64,000 nt of DNA from NCBI GenBank assembly GCA_003952965.2, contig CM025851.1, forward strand, positions 3,187,307 to 3,251,306, in the 5' to 3' direction. The DNA comes from Morella rubra. Taxonomy: Eukaryota; Streptophyta; Magnoliopsida; Fagales; Myricaceae. The notes beneath the pieces are model-generated. The model saw only the letters and a list, made by a program, of their open reading frames with translations, was not told the DNA's origin and searched no databases. Numbering within the stretch: the first letter of the stretch is position 1; every line of letters begins with the position of its first letter. Position numbers and translations under genes: made by a program. Below are positions 49,801 to 60,715 of the stretch, piece by piece.

Positions 49801-52228
49801 CCTTCTCTATAGCCCATCTCAGAGCGTCAGTGATATATTTTGCTGCTTTTCCTCCTTTGCTGCATCGATTGATCAAGGTAGTCCAACTATATCAATGATA
49901 AACACAGATCTCAATGCTTATCCATGGACATTTGATGGGTGTTTCTAATGTTATAGGTTTCAACATTCATTATCATACATGGCTAGTAGTTGAGTATACA
50001 ATTAGTTTGATTGAATATAATGCAGGGATCATACAAATGCTTTCTTTGTATCCTATACTGAAAACCCATGATATATAAGCTCAGGGGGTCCTACAAAGCT
50101 GGGAAACCTATCCACATGAGTATATTCTTGTTTGATGATTTTTATATTGTATTTGACTCTCATCTTATGCTGCATATGTCTCACTAACTTTGATAAATTA
50201 ATGCAGATTGCAGTTCATTTATGGGCAACTGGTGGGGGGACTCTGTCATCACACTCCTTTCTCATCATAAAAGATTTAGCTTCTGTGTTTAGCTCTAGTT
50301 GCTTTGATACCTGCTTGGTTAAAACATATAAAGCCTTTATTGGTCACTGCCAATTCATGGATTCAGGTCTGCTTAAACATATCCAATATCTGAGAAAATC
50401 CTTGGTTGAGCTGTGCTCCCATGATGTGCAGAAATCTTCTAGTAAAGCAATGATTTGTATTAAGCAACTTGCTAAGATACTGCAGCAGGGTTTACGAACA
50501 AAACAGAAGGTACAATGAGCATGGTTTTTCTTCAGTGCCTTGTTTTTTGTTGTCTTTAGATGCTCTTTGGGTGTGTAGAGTTTATAATGAGTTGCGATAT
50601 CATTATGTGGAAGGGACTGTTCTGACGCTTTGCTTTTTGTTGTTATTGATGCTCAGGAAGCACTCACGAAAATATGCAGTTGGCAGTACACTAATTGCAT
50701 TGATCTCTGGGTTATGTTTATAGCAGAAAACATGCGCGATTATGATCTTCAGCCATTGCTTTATGTTGTCGTTCAAATGATAAATGGAGTGGCTCTCCTG
50801 TTTCCTGGACCAAGATATCTACCTTTAAGAATTAAATGTATCCAATGGCTGAATAGTCTATCCAGTTCCAGTGGGATTTTCATTCCTGTTGCATCTTTGG
50901 TGTTGGATGTTTTAGAATATACAGTTGGCAAGGAAAGTGGAAAGCATGGAAAGGCCTTCACCTTTTCGTCTGCTGTTAAGGTTAGGAAGTAGAATGTCAT
51001 TGATGTTGTACTATCCATGATTTATCTCTGCTTTGGTTTGTACGTTTTCTTCATGTAACTTAATATTCGTCAATGGTCTCTGAAATCCTTATCTGGAGTT
51101 GGAGCTTCTGTATTTTGATTATGATCAATAGGTATTATTTGTGCAGTTGCCAAAATATTGGCTAAAGTCACAAAACTTTCAAGAGGCGTGTGTCTCATCG
51201 ACCATTGAACTGCTTTCTGTTCACTTTTCTCAATGGAGCTACCATATCTCTTTTCCTGAAGTGGCAACTATTCCTCTCATCCACCTTAGGAAATTCCATG
51301 AGATAACTACCATTGAGAAGTTCAGGCGCATGGTGAAGCGTTTTATTGATCAGGTAGTTGTTCTGAATTTTATAATTCAGTTGTTGGGTTGCTGCTTGAC
51401 AAAAAAATTGACCTTGTCTAGCCTCTCTCTCTCTCAGTCTCTCAAACCTCCACCCGATGTGTGAATGCGGTTGCTGCCATGCTTGGTAGCCTCCGCAATT
51501 TCCTAACCATTGGATAAACATTCACTACTTCTTGTTGATCAGTTGGTTTTGATTATCAAGTAGATGGGGAGGAGTTGCAATTTGTTTTACCAACTACTGA
51601 TTGAAACAATCTGTGACTGTAGGTGGAGCAGAACAGAGAGTTTGTGCAGAAGAAAAGAGATGAAGTGGCTTTTTCGCCAAAAGATCAGCAATCTGTTGAG
51701 TTGTTTCTCCAGGTTCGCTTTATCTAAGTCAACTATATCTAGTAGTTATGTGAATTGGATGAAGACAGCTTTTCTTAGTTCCGTGAATGGTCGATGTGCA
51801 GCTGGAGAAACATAATGGCAACTCCCCCTTTACACAGTATTACAGAAGCATCATCAGCAATGCTGCTTCCAGAAATCTGTTTGGAATGGAAAGGTAGATG
51901 AACCCCCCCCGGATGAGAGCTTATCAGCTTGGGTATATTTTCCTTTCTCGCAAATTGGTTGGGATTTGGCTTCTCCCTTGATACGGCTCCATTTTGCTTG
52001 TGCCGATTCACATGACAATAGGCTAGGGTAGCAGGGTACTCTTAGTGATTAACTACTGGTTCACTTATTCACAACATTCACGTCTCAAAGAAAAAAGTTG
52101 GGTAGTTAGAAAAATCCCATTTTACGCATTCTGAGATTACTATGCCTGGTAACCATACTTGCTGCAGTTTCCTGGAGCAGAGAAAACGAGAAAAGAATAT
52201 ACGATGGCGACCCAAGACGAAATGGTAG
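46804..52228 (+). CDS. NOC2: Nucleolar complex protein 2 family (NOC2 / REBELOTE-like)
   Basis: Thirteen exons: 46804-46912, 47194-47251, 47477-47585, 47676-47724, 47821-47915, 48807-48875, 49371-49877, 50207-50509, 50657-50980, 51147-51353, 51623-51712, 51802-51893, 52168-52228; 2073 nt, 690 residues, all GT-AG and in phase. The start MGKLGKKARKFAKKNLQSVL and following basic stretch are a nucleolar-type signal, then an acidic region (SLDAIFGEDDGDLSGDDSES). The helical Noc2 domain follows, with hallmark stretches WVMFIAENMRDYDLQPLLYV, LFPGPRYLPLRIKCIQWLN and LPKYWLKSQNFQEACVSSTI. Noc2 pairs with Noc1 or Noc3 to move 60S pre-ribosomes from nucleolus to nucleoplasm; the plant paralogue REBELOTE also acts in floral meristem determinacy. 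The MGKLGKKARKF start favours the REBELOTE branch. The last exon is the least certain: an acceptor 13 bases downstream would give a different short C terminus. Confidence 0.9.
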
Positions 52229-53159
52229 ATGCAGCAGCGTAAATGGCTAAGGACATTCAGACAAGAGAAAAAGCGGATCCGACTATTGAAGGTAAAGCGG
52301 GTGGAAAGAAAAGAAAAGCTTGAAGATTGTTGTGACCACTTCTTGATCCTACATGAGACTCAGAGGACATCTTTCTCAATCTTTTTTGTGTCCACTTTAG
52401 GATTTTAGAGACTCCAATTGTTGAACTAAAATGCAGATGTCAATATTTATGTTGCGGAAATCTCATTCGGGTTTCCTCTGTTCTATTGGAAACGGGCTAA
52501 AAAGATTTTGGCACCGATTTCGGCCAACATTCCCCATTGTACATTTGGGCATTTAAGAAGATTATCACCCTTCAGGCCCACTTCTATTGAATACAAAGCC
52601 GGGCGGTAGGGCCGGTAGGTGTTAAAATCATCAAATATCAAACACAATACTGTCGGGCTAAAGATTTCGGTGCCGATTTTCTTCAACATTGTCCATTGTA
52701 TGTCTGGGCATTTAAGATGATTTATGATTATAGCCCTTCGGCCCCACTTTCTTCTGTTGATACAAAGCCGATTTGACGGGGTAGAATTGGGGAGACAGAT
52801 CATAAGATATATGCTCAGGCTCTATCAAAATGAATGTATGCTCAAACTCTGTTTCTAGATGTAGATTTATTTTTCTCTTTTTTCGGTAAACATGTAAATA
52901 TCTTGGATTTCCGCTCAAGAGAAACACATGGACGGCCAAAGTCAAAATCGTACCCTAAGATACGCGCCTAACTCGGCTTTCTCTTGTCCCTTTTTACCCT
53001 GTTTCCGGTAAGTAACCAAATTTTTCTCCTCCTCTCCTCAACGGCAAAGACCACCACCACCGTCATGTCTCATCCCCTCAACGGCGCGTCTCAAGGGCGT
53101 ATACTTCTTATGCAAAACAACGAGGTCAATCCTGGCCAGTTCAGGCACACGTACTCAAC
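52229..53159. other. Intergenic, holds a diverged tandem duplication
   Basis: 3' UTR of the NOC2-type gene, then a two-copy tandem repeat (listed separately) and spacer up to the disrupted gene. The open frame at 52984-53301 has no recognisable domain. Confidence 0.5.
52494..52782. repeat. Two-copy diverged tandem repeat, period about 161 bp
   Basis: Copy 1 (52494-52607) and copy 2 (52655-52782) share in order gggctaaa, attt(t/c)gg(c/t)(a/g)ccgattt, caacatt(c/g)(c/t)ccattgta, tgggcatttaaga(a/t), the block around cccttc(a/g)g, cccact(t), and tacaaagccg. They are perhaps three-quarters identical, so the duplication is old. No function is visible. Confidence 0.6.
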
Positions 53160-53936
53160 TCATTCGCGCGGAATGCAACCGAAGGAAGCCTTTACGACAG
53201 TGTTTCTATGCCGACTCCAGCGCCCCAAGACCCTCAGCAGCCTCCATAACCCCTTTCCTCTCCCCTTGTCCCCGTTGCCTTTAACCATTTCATCGCAGTG
53301 AACCGAGCGAAGCATTGATGATTGGCTTCTCATCCGACTCTGTCTGGTCCTGATATCGCTCAGTTCCATCTCTGCGGGGAGCCCCGCCCTCATTCCAACA
53401 AAAACAAATACCACCGTGATTTCGCTGCAGCTGGCAGCATTGACACTTTCCCTACGGAAAAGTCACACTTCCGAGCTTCGTTCGCGTGGCCTTTTGATGA
53501 AGGTAGTGCCAAGCTGTTGGAATCCTTGTCTTCTTGCAGCTTCGAGTACTTCTTCTTTAGCCTTCTTGAGGAGCTTTTTGTCGTGTTGAGGGAAGAGAGG
53601 GATTCAATCGGAAAAAGCCTTTCGTGTGTGTGATTCCTCGTTCTGTGCTTTTCGTTCTGTCGGGTAGCTATGGGGGGTAGGGGAGTTTGCCGCAGAAGAT
53701 GATGTACTTGTTTGCTGTTGTTGAGCAAGTAGATGCAGTGAAGTCCTCGCTTAAGAACTCAAAGAAGTCATTGTCGGAGGACAAGCTTTGGTCTTCTTTG
53801 GTGTATTCCTCCCAGTTGGATGTGTCACCGTAGATCGGAAGATCACAAAGAGAGAGAGCGTCTTCTGCTTCATATGGGTCTTGCAGGTCAGTGTTTTCTC
53901 CTGCTGGATCTTGATAAGGTTCTTGAGCTACCATGG
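53160..53936 (-). pseudogene. Plant-specific small protein gene (ALSLCDLP ... EMELSDIRTRQSR ... VVKASFGCIP family), frame-broken
   Basis: On the minus strand, three successive frames together carry conserved blocks of one unnamed plant family. From the ATG at 53936: MVAQEPYQDPAG, AEDALSLCDLPIY, DFFEFLSEDF and YIIFCGKL, then a stop. In a second frame a Ser/Lys-rich linker leads to AAAKSRWYLF. In a third: AGLPAEMELSDIRTRQSR and, at the very end, NTVVKASFGCIPRE and a stop at 53160. Family members as I recall them are single-exon with all blocks in one frame, so this copy has two apparent frame shifts, one near 53685 in a C run (tacccccca) and one near 53400 near a T-rich stretch. Both sit in or beside homopolymers, so assembly error is a real alternative to a pseudogene. 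A TATATAA lies about 145 bp upstream. The role is unknown. Confidence 0.65.
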
Positions 53937-54078
53937 TGGTGCTGAAAGAATGGCAGGAGAAGTGAGTCGGTGAAAGCAAAGAGGTGAGCAAACAAAGAAC
54001 AGTTTGTGCTTCAAGAGCTTATAATTGGTAATGGTAGCTTCTGGTTTGGTGAATAGAAGAACGCTAAGATTTACCCGT

Positions 54079-54085
54079 TTATATA
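54079..54085 (-). promoter_or_regulatory. TATA box upstream of the frame-broken gene
   Basis: TATATAA on the minus strand (plus-strand ttatata), about 145 bp before the ATG at 53936, a normal distance for a plant promoter with a 5' UTR of roughly 110 bases. Confidence 0.5.
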
Positions 54086-55183
54086 AGATGCTTTGAAAAA
54101 GAGAGAGAGGGGCGAGTGAGATTGTCGAGCGGTCGATGGAGATGGCTTCTAGAGGAACAGAAATAAAAAATATAGAAAAAGAAAAAAAAAGAAGAAGACC
54201 GTTTTGCATAGTGCTCATACATTTATGCTTGATCTTCTAGAAAAGCAGGCGCAGAAAATAAAAAAAAAAATGCACGTAGCGTTAATTCTCAAGGCTGAAA
54301 AGTAGGACAATGTGTCTTCTAGATGGGCTTTGATTTCTACGAGAATTGTGGGTCATCCAAGGGGACAGGGTGGAAGCTAGGCTGCTAGTTGAGTCGAGCT
54401 TCCACGTGTGTATCCCACTTTGACCAGTACTCGATTTTGTCCATCCATGGTGACATCGGTGGGACCCTTAATTCCGCGTTGGAGTGCTCTACATTTTCCC
54501 CTTCGTAGAAAGTAGAAACCTATCAAGCTCTTGTGACTTTTGTCGGGCTATGCTTGCTTTGACACTGGCATTTTAGCTGCGAGAATCTTCTTCAGTGATA
54601 ATAACGTCTCGTCTCCTTACGTTCAGGCGGATTTTCTGTATGTCTTTCCAAATGACATTGAGGGTACCATTCAGTTTTGTTATTCATATTCCATGCAATA
54701 TATCAACTACGTTAAACTCTCTCAATAGTATATTGGCTTAATTACTCTCTTACTTTATGCACTCTTTCGAAATTTCAAACTAATCTTTTATGGTATTTTT
54801 TGTCCTACATTAATCTCGGTAGAAAATTAACGTGTCAATATAGTTCTTTTCGTATACTGACTCTTATATTTAGACAACAAACTCCTGTATGATTAACTAG
54901 GACATGTCTTACAACAATATTATACCACAATGTGTTCATTTTCAATAGTAAAAAAAATCCTCGAGTTACATTTTTATGTATGCCACAATGTTAGACCATA
55001 TGGATCAAATATGTTATGCATAAGTGGTACCAAATAATTTTTAATTAAGAAATGGATACGTGAATGTCTAGTGGTTTCTTGCTAATTACGTAAGAGTTTG
55101 CTATTCAAATGCAAACTTCACTCGACGAAAATAGTTGTATTTGCACATTAATATTTTATATAGATTATGACTATTTTATACAA
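54086..55183. other. Intergenic, no gene recognised
   Basis: Upstream region of the minus-strand broken gene, then AT-rich spacer. Confidence 0.5.
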
Positions 55184-55362
55184 AGCGTTCGGTTTTACAA
55201 TTTTAAATAAAATTTTACTTTTATTAAATATACTTCAAAATTTTACTTTTATTTTATCATTCATTCACTAATTTTAATTCACCTCATTTTTAACATATCA
55301 CAAAAGATTATTAAAATTTACCAAAATTTTATTAAAATTTTAAAACCAAACACCTTGTTAAA
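55184..55362. mobile_element. MITE-like element with about 34-bp terminal inverted repeats
   Basis: The left end AAAGCGTTCGGTTTTACAAT and the reverse complement of the right end AAGGTGTTTGGTTTTAAAAT match over about 34 bp with few differences. The interior (about 180 bp in total) is very AT-rich and non-coding. I see no clear target duplication. Confidence 0.6.
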
Positions 55363-56476
55363 TTTCGAAATATCACGTAAACTAATAAAATAATTAAACC
55401 TATTATATACACACAAAATCTGTTTGAAATAAACAGCCCATGCGTAAAATAACAGATACCACTGAAACTCATAAAATATTTAACCTTCCATTACTTGCAC
55501 TGATTCGTCGTTCATGACCATAACTTCGTCCACGGACGAACTCATAAATAATTTCAACCTACGTGTTGAAGTTCAACAGTTGAACTCCGGAATTCATTCA
55601 AACTCAGGAATCTAACCCGTGGAAAATCTCAAACAAAACCGTTCAACAAGTCATTAGCGGTTCTAGTATGTACAAATTAGTTAGAAATAGTAAACTAATC
55701 TGCCATCTTTTCTTCTCTCTATTAACTTGTTTACTGGTTTTCAACTAATGCAGGACATGACAGAAAGTGAACAAGAATATTAAGCTTTTCTAGATGTACA
55801 GAAAGCGATACGCTGTTGAAACGGAAACACATTAATCCGAAGGGAATGACTTTTTTACCATCCGGATGACCTGCTCAAACCCTTTTTATAAGCTTTCTGG
55901 ATTCCAATAAAAGAATAGCAACAAGGAACGACATTTTTTTCATTTTACGAAAATCAAGGATTTCAGGCCGAAGCGCGTAACTTTACCTGTCAAGCAAATC
56001 AAATAAACATATTTTAATAAAATGTCTGTTAGATTAATTATTTTCGATGACTTGGGCAACTTTAATGCGATATAGGAGACGAAAAACGGAAAAAATGTAT
56101 TTTTCTTAGCTAAAGAATATAGGAAAATCCCGTAAACTGCTTTTCTTTTTTGTTGGCCAGCTGACTAGTGGTATCTTGCCACGTGACATCTTCTAGAGTA
56201 GTGACAGTGACTTCGTAGTGTCATTTTCCAATTGGTTTCTAAGTCCAAGCCGTCTCATCTGTTCAACCTCTCAGGTCACCCTGCGACCATGTTTCTTGAA
56301 CGGTTGGTACGTCGATGCGGTCCACGTGTTCAAATACGTTGAACTAATTAAAATATGTCGCTTAAAAAAAAAAAAAACCCAAAACTATATATATGTCACG
56401 GGTTTCAGGAAAAATATCCCATTGGTCTATGTTATATCGTGTAAACAATGACACAAGTTCTCAGGAGCTTGAATTT
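55363..56476. other. Intergenic, no feature recognised
   Basis: AT-rich spacer; no gene, RNA or repeat seen. Confidence 0.5.
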
Positions 56477-56702
56477 GGGCGTTCGTCTAGGTGGTATTTT
56501 CACTCTTAAAATTTTTTTATTCATATTATAAAATTATAAAATAATTTCTTCCCTTCTTCTTAATTTATTTTTTATTATAATATTTATTTATATATTTTAT
56601 CTCTTCACTTTTTTATCAAATTTTATAAAATATATTTATTTTTTACAAATTTTAAAATTTTCAAAATTTATAATCTCTAAAATTTTCACTCTTGAACGCC
56701 CC
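56477..56702. mobile_element. AT-rich MITE-like block with GGGCGTTC ends
   Basis: It begins GGGCGTTCGTC and ends GAACGCCCC, an 8-bp inverted match. The interior is about 80 per cent A+T with TTTTCACTCTTAAAATTTT near both ends (as a direct, not inverted, repeat). Classification is uncertain. Confidence 0.45.
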
Positions 56703-57410
56703 ATATTTTGAATGCTTCGGTTTGCATGCGATTTTCTTATTAAACCTATTTCATTTATTTTTTAAAATTACCAATGGACCTACATTCTTAGAGACTGCTT
56801 AAAACAAATGGAAAGTTGTGTGTATATCGTACAATCGTATTGTTATTGTCAGCACGATAGGACAATCTCGATCAATAGATTTTTTTTAAATATATAAAAA
56901 ATTAAATTTGACTTCTTTTGAGATTGCCAAAAGATTTTCTCATTTTTTATACTTTCCATTTTAGCTTGTTGTTAAAAATGTATACGTGATTTATGAAGGC
57001 ATTTGAATCTTTTAGCTTGAGTTTTTAAATAATATTTTCCAATAGGACGACATCGTTCAGGTGATACTTCATCGCTTCCATTTTTTTTTCTCTGTCCATC
57101 ACTTCAATTCAATTCTGTGACTTTGTAACTACTCGAACTCAACCAAAATTAAACCAACAAAAAAAAACTACTCGAACTAGAGCTCGTGTAGTTGTGTTTT
57201 CCTTCGAGAGACCTGAGAAGCACATTTCCCCTATGAATAGTGGACCTCCGAGCCCAAGATTTGTTAGCTAGAAGCCCAATCGCACCGTCGCAATGTTTTG
57301 GACTGATTATCTCAAGGCATCTACTTTAATCGGACTCGGGTTTTTGTCCACCCACCGTCTGGCGTCCAGTTCTGATTAGCCGAGCGAGTCCACCGCCGTA
57401 AAGATTTAGG
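56703..57410. other. Intergenic, no gene recognised
   Basis: AT-rich spacer leading to the promoter region of the ataxin-10-domain gene. Confidence 0.5.
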
Positions 57411-57571
57411 AGGCGTTTGTTTACCGTAGTTTTGAGAAATATTCTGTTAAAATTTTTTGAATATTAAAATTTATTAAGTTTTGTGAACGAGCGTGTATAA
57501 AAATTATAAAATTTATTAAAATTTGTGAAATGCGTTTATCGTGGTAGAAATTTAAGCAAACAAACGCCCCC
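57411..57571. mobile_element. MITE with GGCGTTTGTTT ends, immediately upstream of the MEE50-type transcript
   Basis: Left end GAGGCGTTTGTTTACCG and right end GCAAACAAACGCCCCC are inverted repeats sharing GGCGTTTGTTT. It is about 160 bp and AT-rich. The same end sequence bounds the element at 20347-20539, so both belong to one family. Confidence 0.6.
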
Positions 57572-58378
57572 TTGTATGCCTCAACTCAAGCCACTGTCGT
57601 AAAAGTTCTCGCGAATCCTACATCTCAACTCACAGCTCTGCTCCGTTTCTCTCCCTCTTTGGACAAAATTCACTCCCATAGTACCGGCGAAACAAATCTC
57701 AGTGAGTCTCTGTCACTCTCGTGTCATAGAGCTTCGTCAATTTTTTTTTTCTCTAATTTTTTGTTGTCAATCTTTTTCCCGAACCGATCGAACAAACTCG
57801 GGGATTCCTCGTGATTTGTGCCGTTTTTATTTATGCGGATTTGTTTCCATTTTGTGTTGGATTTAATCATGTAGCAGTACTCTGTTCTGTCACAATCTTC
57901 CTGATCCTGGTACTTACTGTTCGAGCTCGAACCGTGTGGAATGCTTTGTTCCACTTTGGAGCTGATCTTTTTCCCAAAACCACACTTTCCCCTGGATTAG
58001 GGTTACGTCAAGTGTTGGACTAATTACTGCTGAGATTGGGCTTGTGCGGAAGTTTTATACAATGAGTTTTTGGTAATTGTTTGATTGGGAGTGGGAGCTA
58101 AATGCCTGGGGGCCTGTTTGTGTTTTTGGCATTGAATATTATAAAATCTTTCACCTTGTATAACTCTCGATGCAAACTCGTGAAGATATTGGATAATGTT
58201 GCATTATTATGAGTGGTTTTTCTCTCATATGGTTATGCATGCGTTGATAGATCTGTATTGAAGATGGTTCATAACTATAACATGCTCGTTTGTGTGCTTC
58301 TTGACTAGGTTTAAGGAAAAGTTGCATTCTTTGTTACCGAAAGACTTTAGATCAAATAGATACATTTGTTGTGAAGTA
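57572..58378 (+). promoter_or_regulatory. 5' UTR and probable leader intron of the MEE50-type gene
   Basis: A CT-rich leader at about 57600-57701 ends in a strong donor (atctca|GTGAGT). A matching acceptor (ttcttgactag) ends at 58308, 70 bases before the ATG at 58379. Splicing would remove 57702-58308. It is inferred from sequence signals only. Confidence 0.45.
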
Positions 58379-59973
58379 ATGGACGAGGATGCATTATCGG
58401 TGGAGTTGTCTCTTCCACAAGATATTCTGTTGCCATTGCTCAGTGCTTCGAACTCGCCTTCCTTGCAAAAAGCATTGGAGAATCTTATAGAATTTTCTAG
58501 AACTGAGCTTGGACGCAAGTACCTTGCTTCCAAAAAGATCCTTCCGACTGTACTTCAGCTGATCCAGTCCGTCCCTTACCCTTCTGGGGGTGGCCTTCTG
58601 ATATCATCTTTAAAGTTCCTGAGAAATTTGTGTGCTGGAGAATCTGCAAATCAGGATTCTTTTATTGAACAAAATGGTGTTGGTCTTGTTTCGAATGTTT
58701 TGATGTCTGCTGCAGTTTTGTCCAATCCGGATTGTGGGACTGTACGCATGGGTTTGCAGGTTTTGGCAAATGTTTCTCTGGCTGGAGAAGAGCATCAGCG
58801 TGCTATTTGGAATTGTTTCTTTCTGGACAAATTTGTCCTTCTCACGAGAATTCGAAGCCGGGAAACTTGTGATCCGTTGTGTATGATTATTTATACTTGT
58901 TGTGATGGAAGCACGGGACTGTTTAAAGAGCTTTGCAGTGACTTTGGGTTGCCTGTCGTGGAAGAAATTGTACGAACGGCTTCTGCAGGTAATTTGGAGA
59001 TTTTTGTCTTATGTATTTGTGCTTATTTATTCGCGATTTTTTCTATTAGTTTGGACTAAAGTTGGCTGTCTTCTCTCTGTTTGGTGTCTTAACAGTTGGT
59101 TTTGTGGAGGATTGGTTGAAGTTGATCCTTTCAAGGATTACCTTAGAAGAACCTCACTTCCCTCGATTGTTCTCTAAATTAACCCCTGTTGGAGATTCTG
59201 AAATTGGTCAAGATACTGACTTTAGAGATGATCTTTTCTCTTCAGAGCAAGCATTTCTTTTGAGAATTACATCAGAGATCCTGAATGAGCGGCTTAATGA
59301 GGTTACTGTTACCGAGGATTTTGCTTGCTTTGTTTTTGGGATATTCAAGAGATGTGTTGGTCTTAGAGATTCTATTTTGAGATGCAAATCTGGTCTTCCA
59401 ACAGGCTCTAATGCAATTGATGTTCTTGGATACTCACTAACCATTTTGAGAGATATTTGTGCCTGTAATAGCATGGGAGGGTCGAAGGAGGAGGTTTCAG
59501 TGGATGCTGTTGAGACGTTACTATCTGCTGAACTCATAGAGTTGCTATTATGCTTGCTTGGCGAGCTTGAGCCCCCAACGACAATAAGAAGAGCTCTTGA
59601 ACATGGCGAGAAGCGAGATAGAATAAGTTCTTATTCGTCTAAGCCTTGTCTTTACAGGGGATACAGGAGAGACATTGTTGCAGTTATTGGCAATTGTGCA
59701 TATGGAAGGAAACATGTACAAGATGGAATCAGACAAAAGAATGGGATTCTTCTGCTCTTACAACAGTGTGTCACTGACGAAGATGATCCTTTTTTGAGGG
59801 AATGGGGTATTTGGTGCGTGAGGAATATATTGGAATGGAATGCAGAAAATCAACAAGCAGTAGCAGAATTGGAGCTTCAAAGATCTGTTGATGTGCCTGA
59901 ATTAACTGGACTTGGTCTTCGAGTGGAGGTGGATCCCAAAACTCGACGTGCAAAGCTTGTAAATGTCTCCTAA
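58379..59973 (+). CDS. MEE50: ARM-repeat protein with ataxin-10 domain (MEE50-like)
   Basis: Two exons, 58379-58988 and 59096-59973, joined by a 107-bp GT-AG intron in phase 1; 1488 nt, 495 residues. The start MDEDALSVELSLPQDILLPL is the first ATG of the exon; the frame is open for a further 70 bases upstream but without ATG. The N-terminal part is helical ARM-like (SLQKALENLIEFSRTELGRK, LISSLKFLRNLCAGESANQD, MGLQVLANVSLAGEEHQRAI). The C-terminal ataxin-10 domain is complete (YRRDIVAVIGNCAYGRKHVQ, GILLLLQQCVTDEDDPFLRE, WGIWCVRNILEWNAENQQAV). The Arabidopsis relative At4g00231 is named MEE50 after an embryo-arrest phenotype; its biochemical role is not well defined. A LINE lies 250 bp past the stop. 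Confidence 0.93.
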
Positions 59974-60224
59974 TGAAGTTTCACACTAGGTTAAGGTGAT
60001 TAGCCTTCTTTTGAAAACGACTTCTCGAATGCTGCTACCTTAATGCTGATTATGTCAACATTCTTAGCTTAAGGTGGTTTGCTTCTACATTAATTCTTGT
60101 ACAGCAGTCTCCATTGCTCGCGGTGCAAAGGCTGTATAACCAACCTGTCCAATTATCTGAGAGCGGAAACAGTCCATATCAGAAGCCTTCTTCTAACTCA
60201 TCGTGGATCCTTCAATTCACCTAA

Positions 60225-60715
60225 AAAACTTATCTTTCTTTCTCTTTTTTTTTTTTTCTAAAAACAAATCCGTTATTAATCAAACTACCAACCAAACTCA
60301 AGGGGGATTAAAAACCTAGTTCTGCCTACGAGGGCAAATAGGCAGAAAATCCAAAAGAATACAACCAAACACCGAATTAACAGCAACCCAATCGGCCAAG
60401 TAATCAGCATTCTGATTAGCTTGATGTGAAATTTAAAAAAAACTCCACAATGGTCTATGAATCGCCATCTCTCTAATGGCTTCAACTGAAAAACCAACTT
60501 CACTTGCAACACTTACTAAAGGGTCCTTAATACCCTATATAGCAGAAAGAGAATCACTCTCAAACATTACATTTAACAGTCCTCTTGTCCAAGCTCCCCC
60601 TACTGCCATCCTTACTGCCAGTACTTCCGCTAATAAAGGAGACATTCTAGGAATATCTCCGCACGAGCCCATACAGCAACACCATGATGATCATAATAGA
60701 CAAAACTTATCTTTC
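60225..60715 (-). mobile_element. 5'-truncated L1-type LINE with 14-bp TSD
   Basis: AAAACTTATCTTTC occurs at 60225-60238 and 60702-60715. Between them, on the minus strand, is the 3' end of a LINE: the RNase H-like C-terminal segment (reading SPLLAEVLAVRMAVGGAW, then NQNADYLADWVAVNSVFGC), a stop, a short 3' UTR, and a poly-A tail seen as a T tract at about 60246-60259. Only about 460 bp remain, and the remaining reading frame is interrupted by stops, so it is a dead 5'-truncated copy in the 3' flank of the MEE50-type gene. Confidence 0.85.

Noticed and set aside
52984-53301. A 105-codon frame on the plus strand.
   Set aside because: It is largely antisense to the C-terminal part of the frame-broken minus-strand gene, whose conserved motifs explain the open reading.
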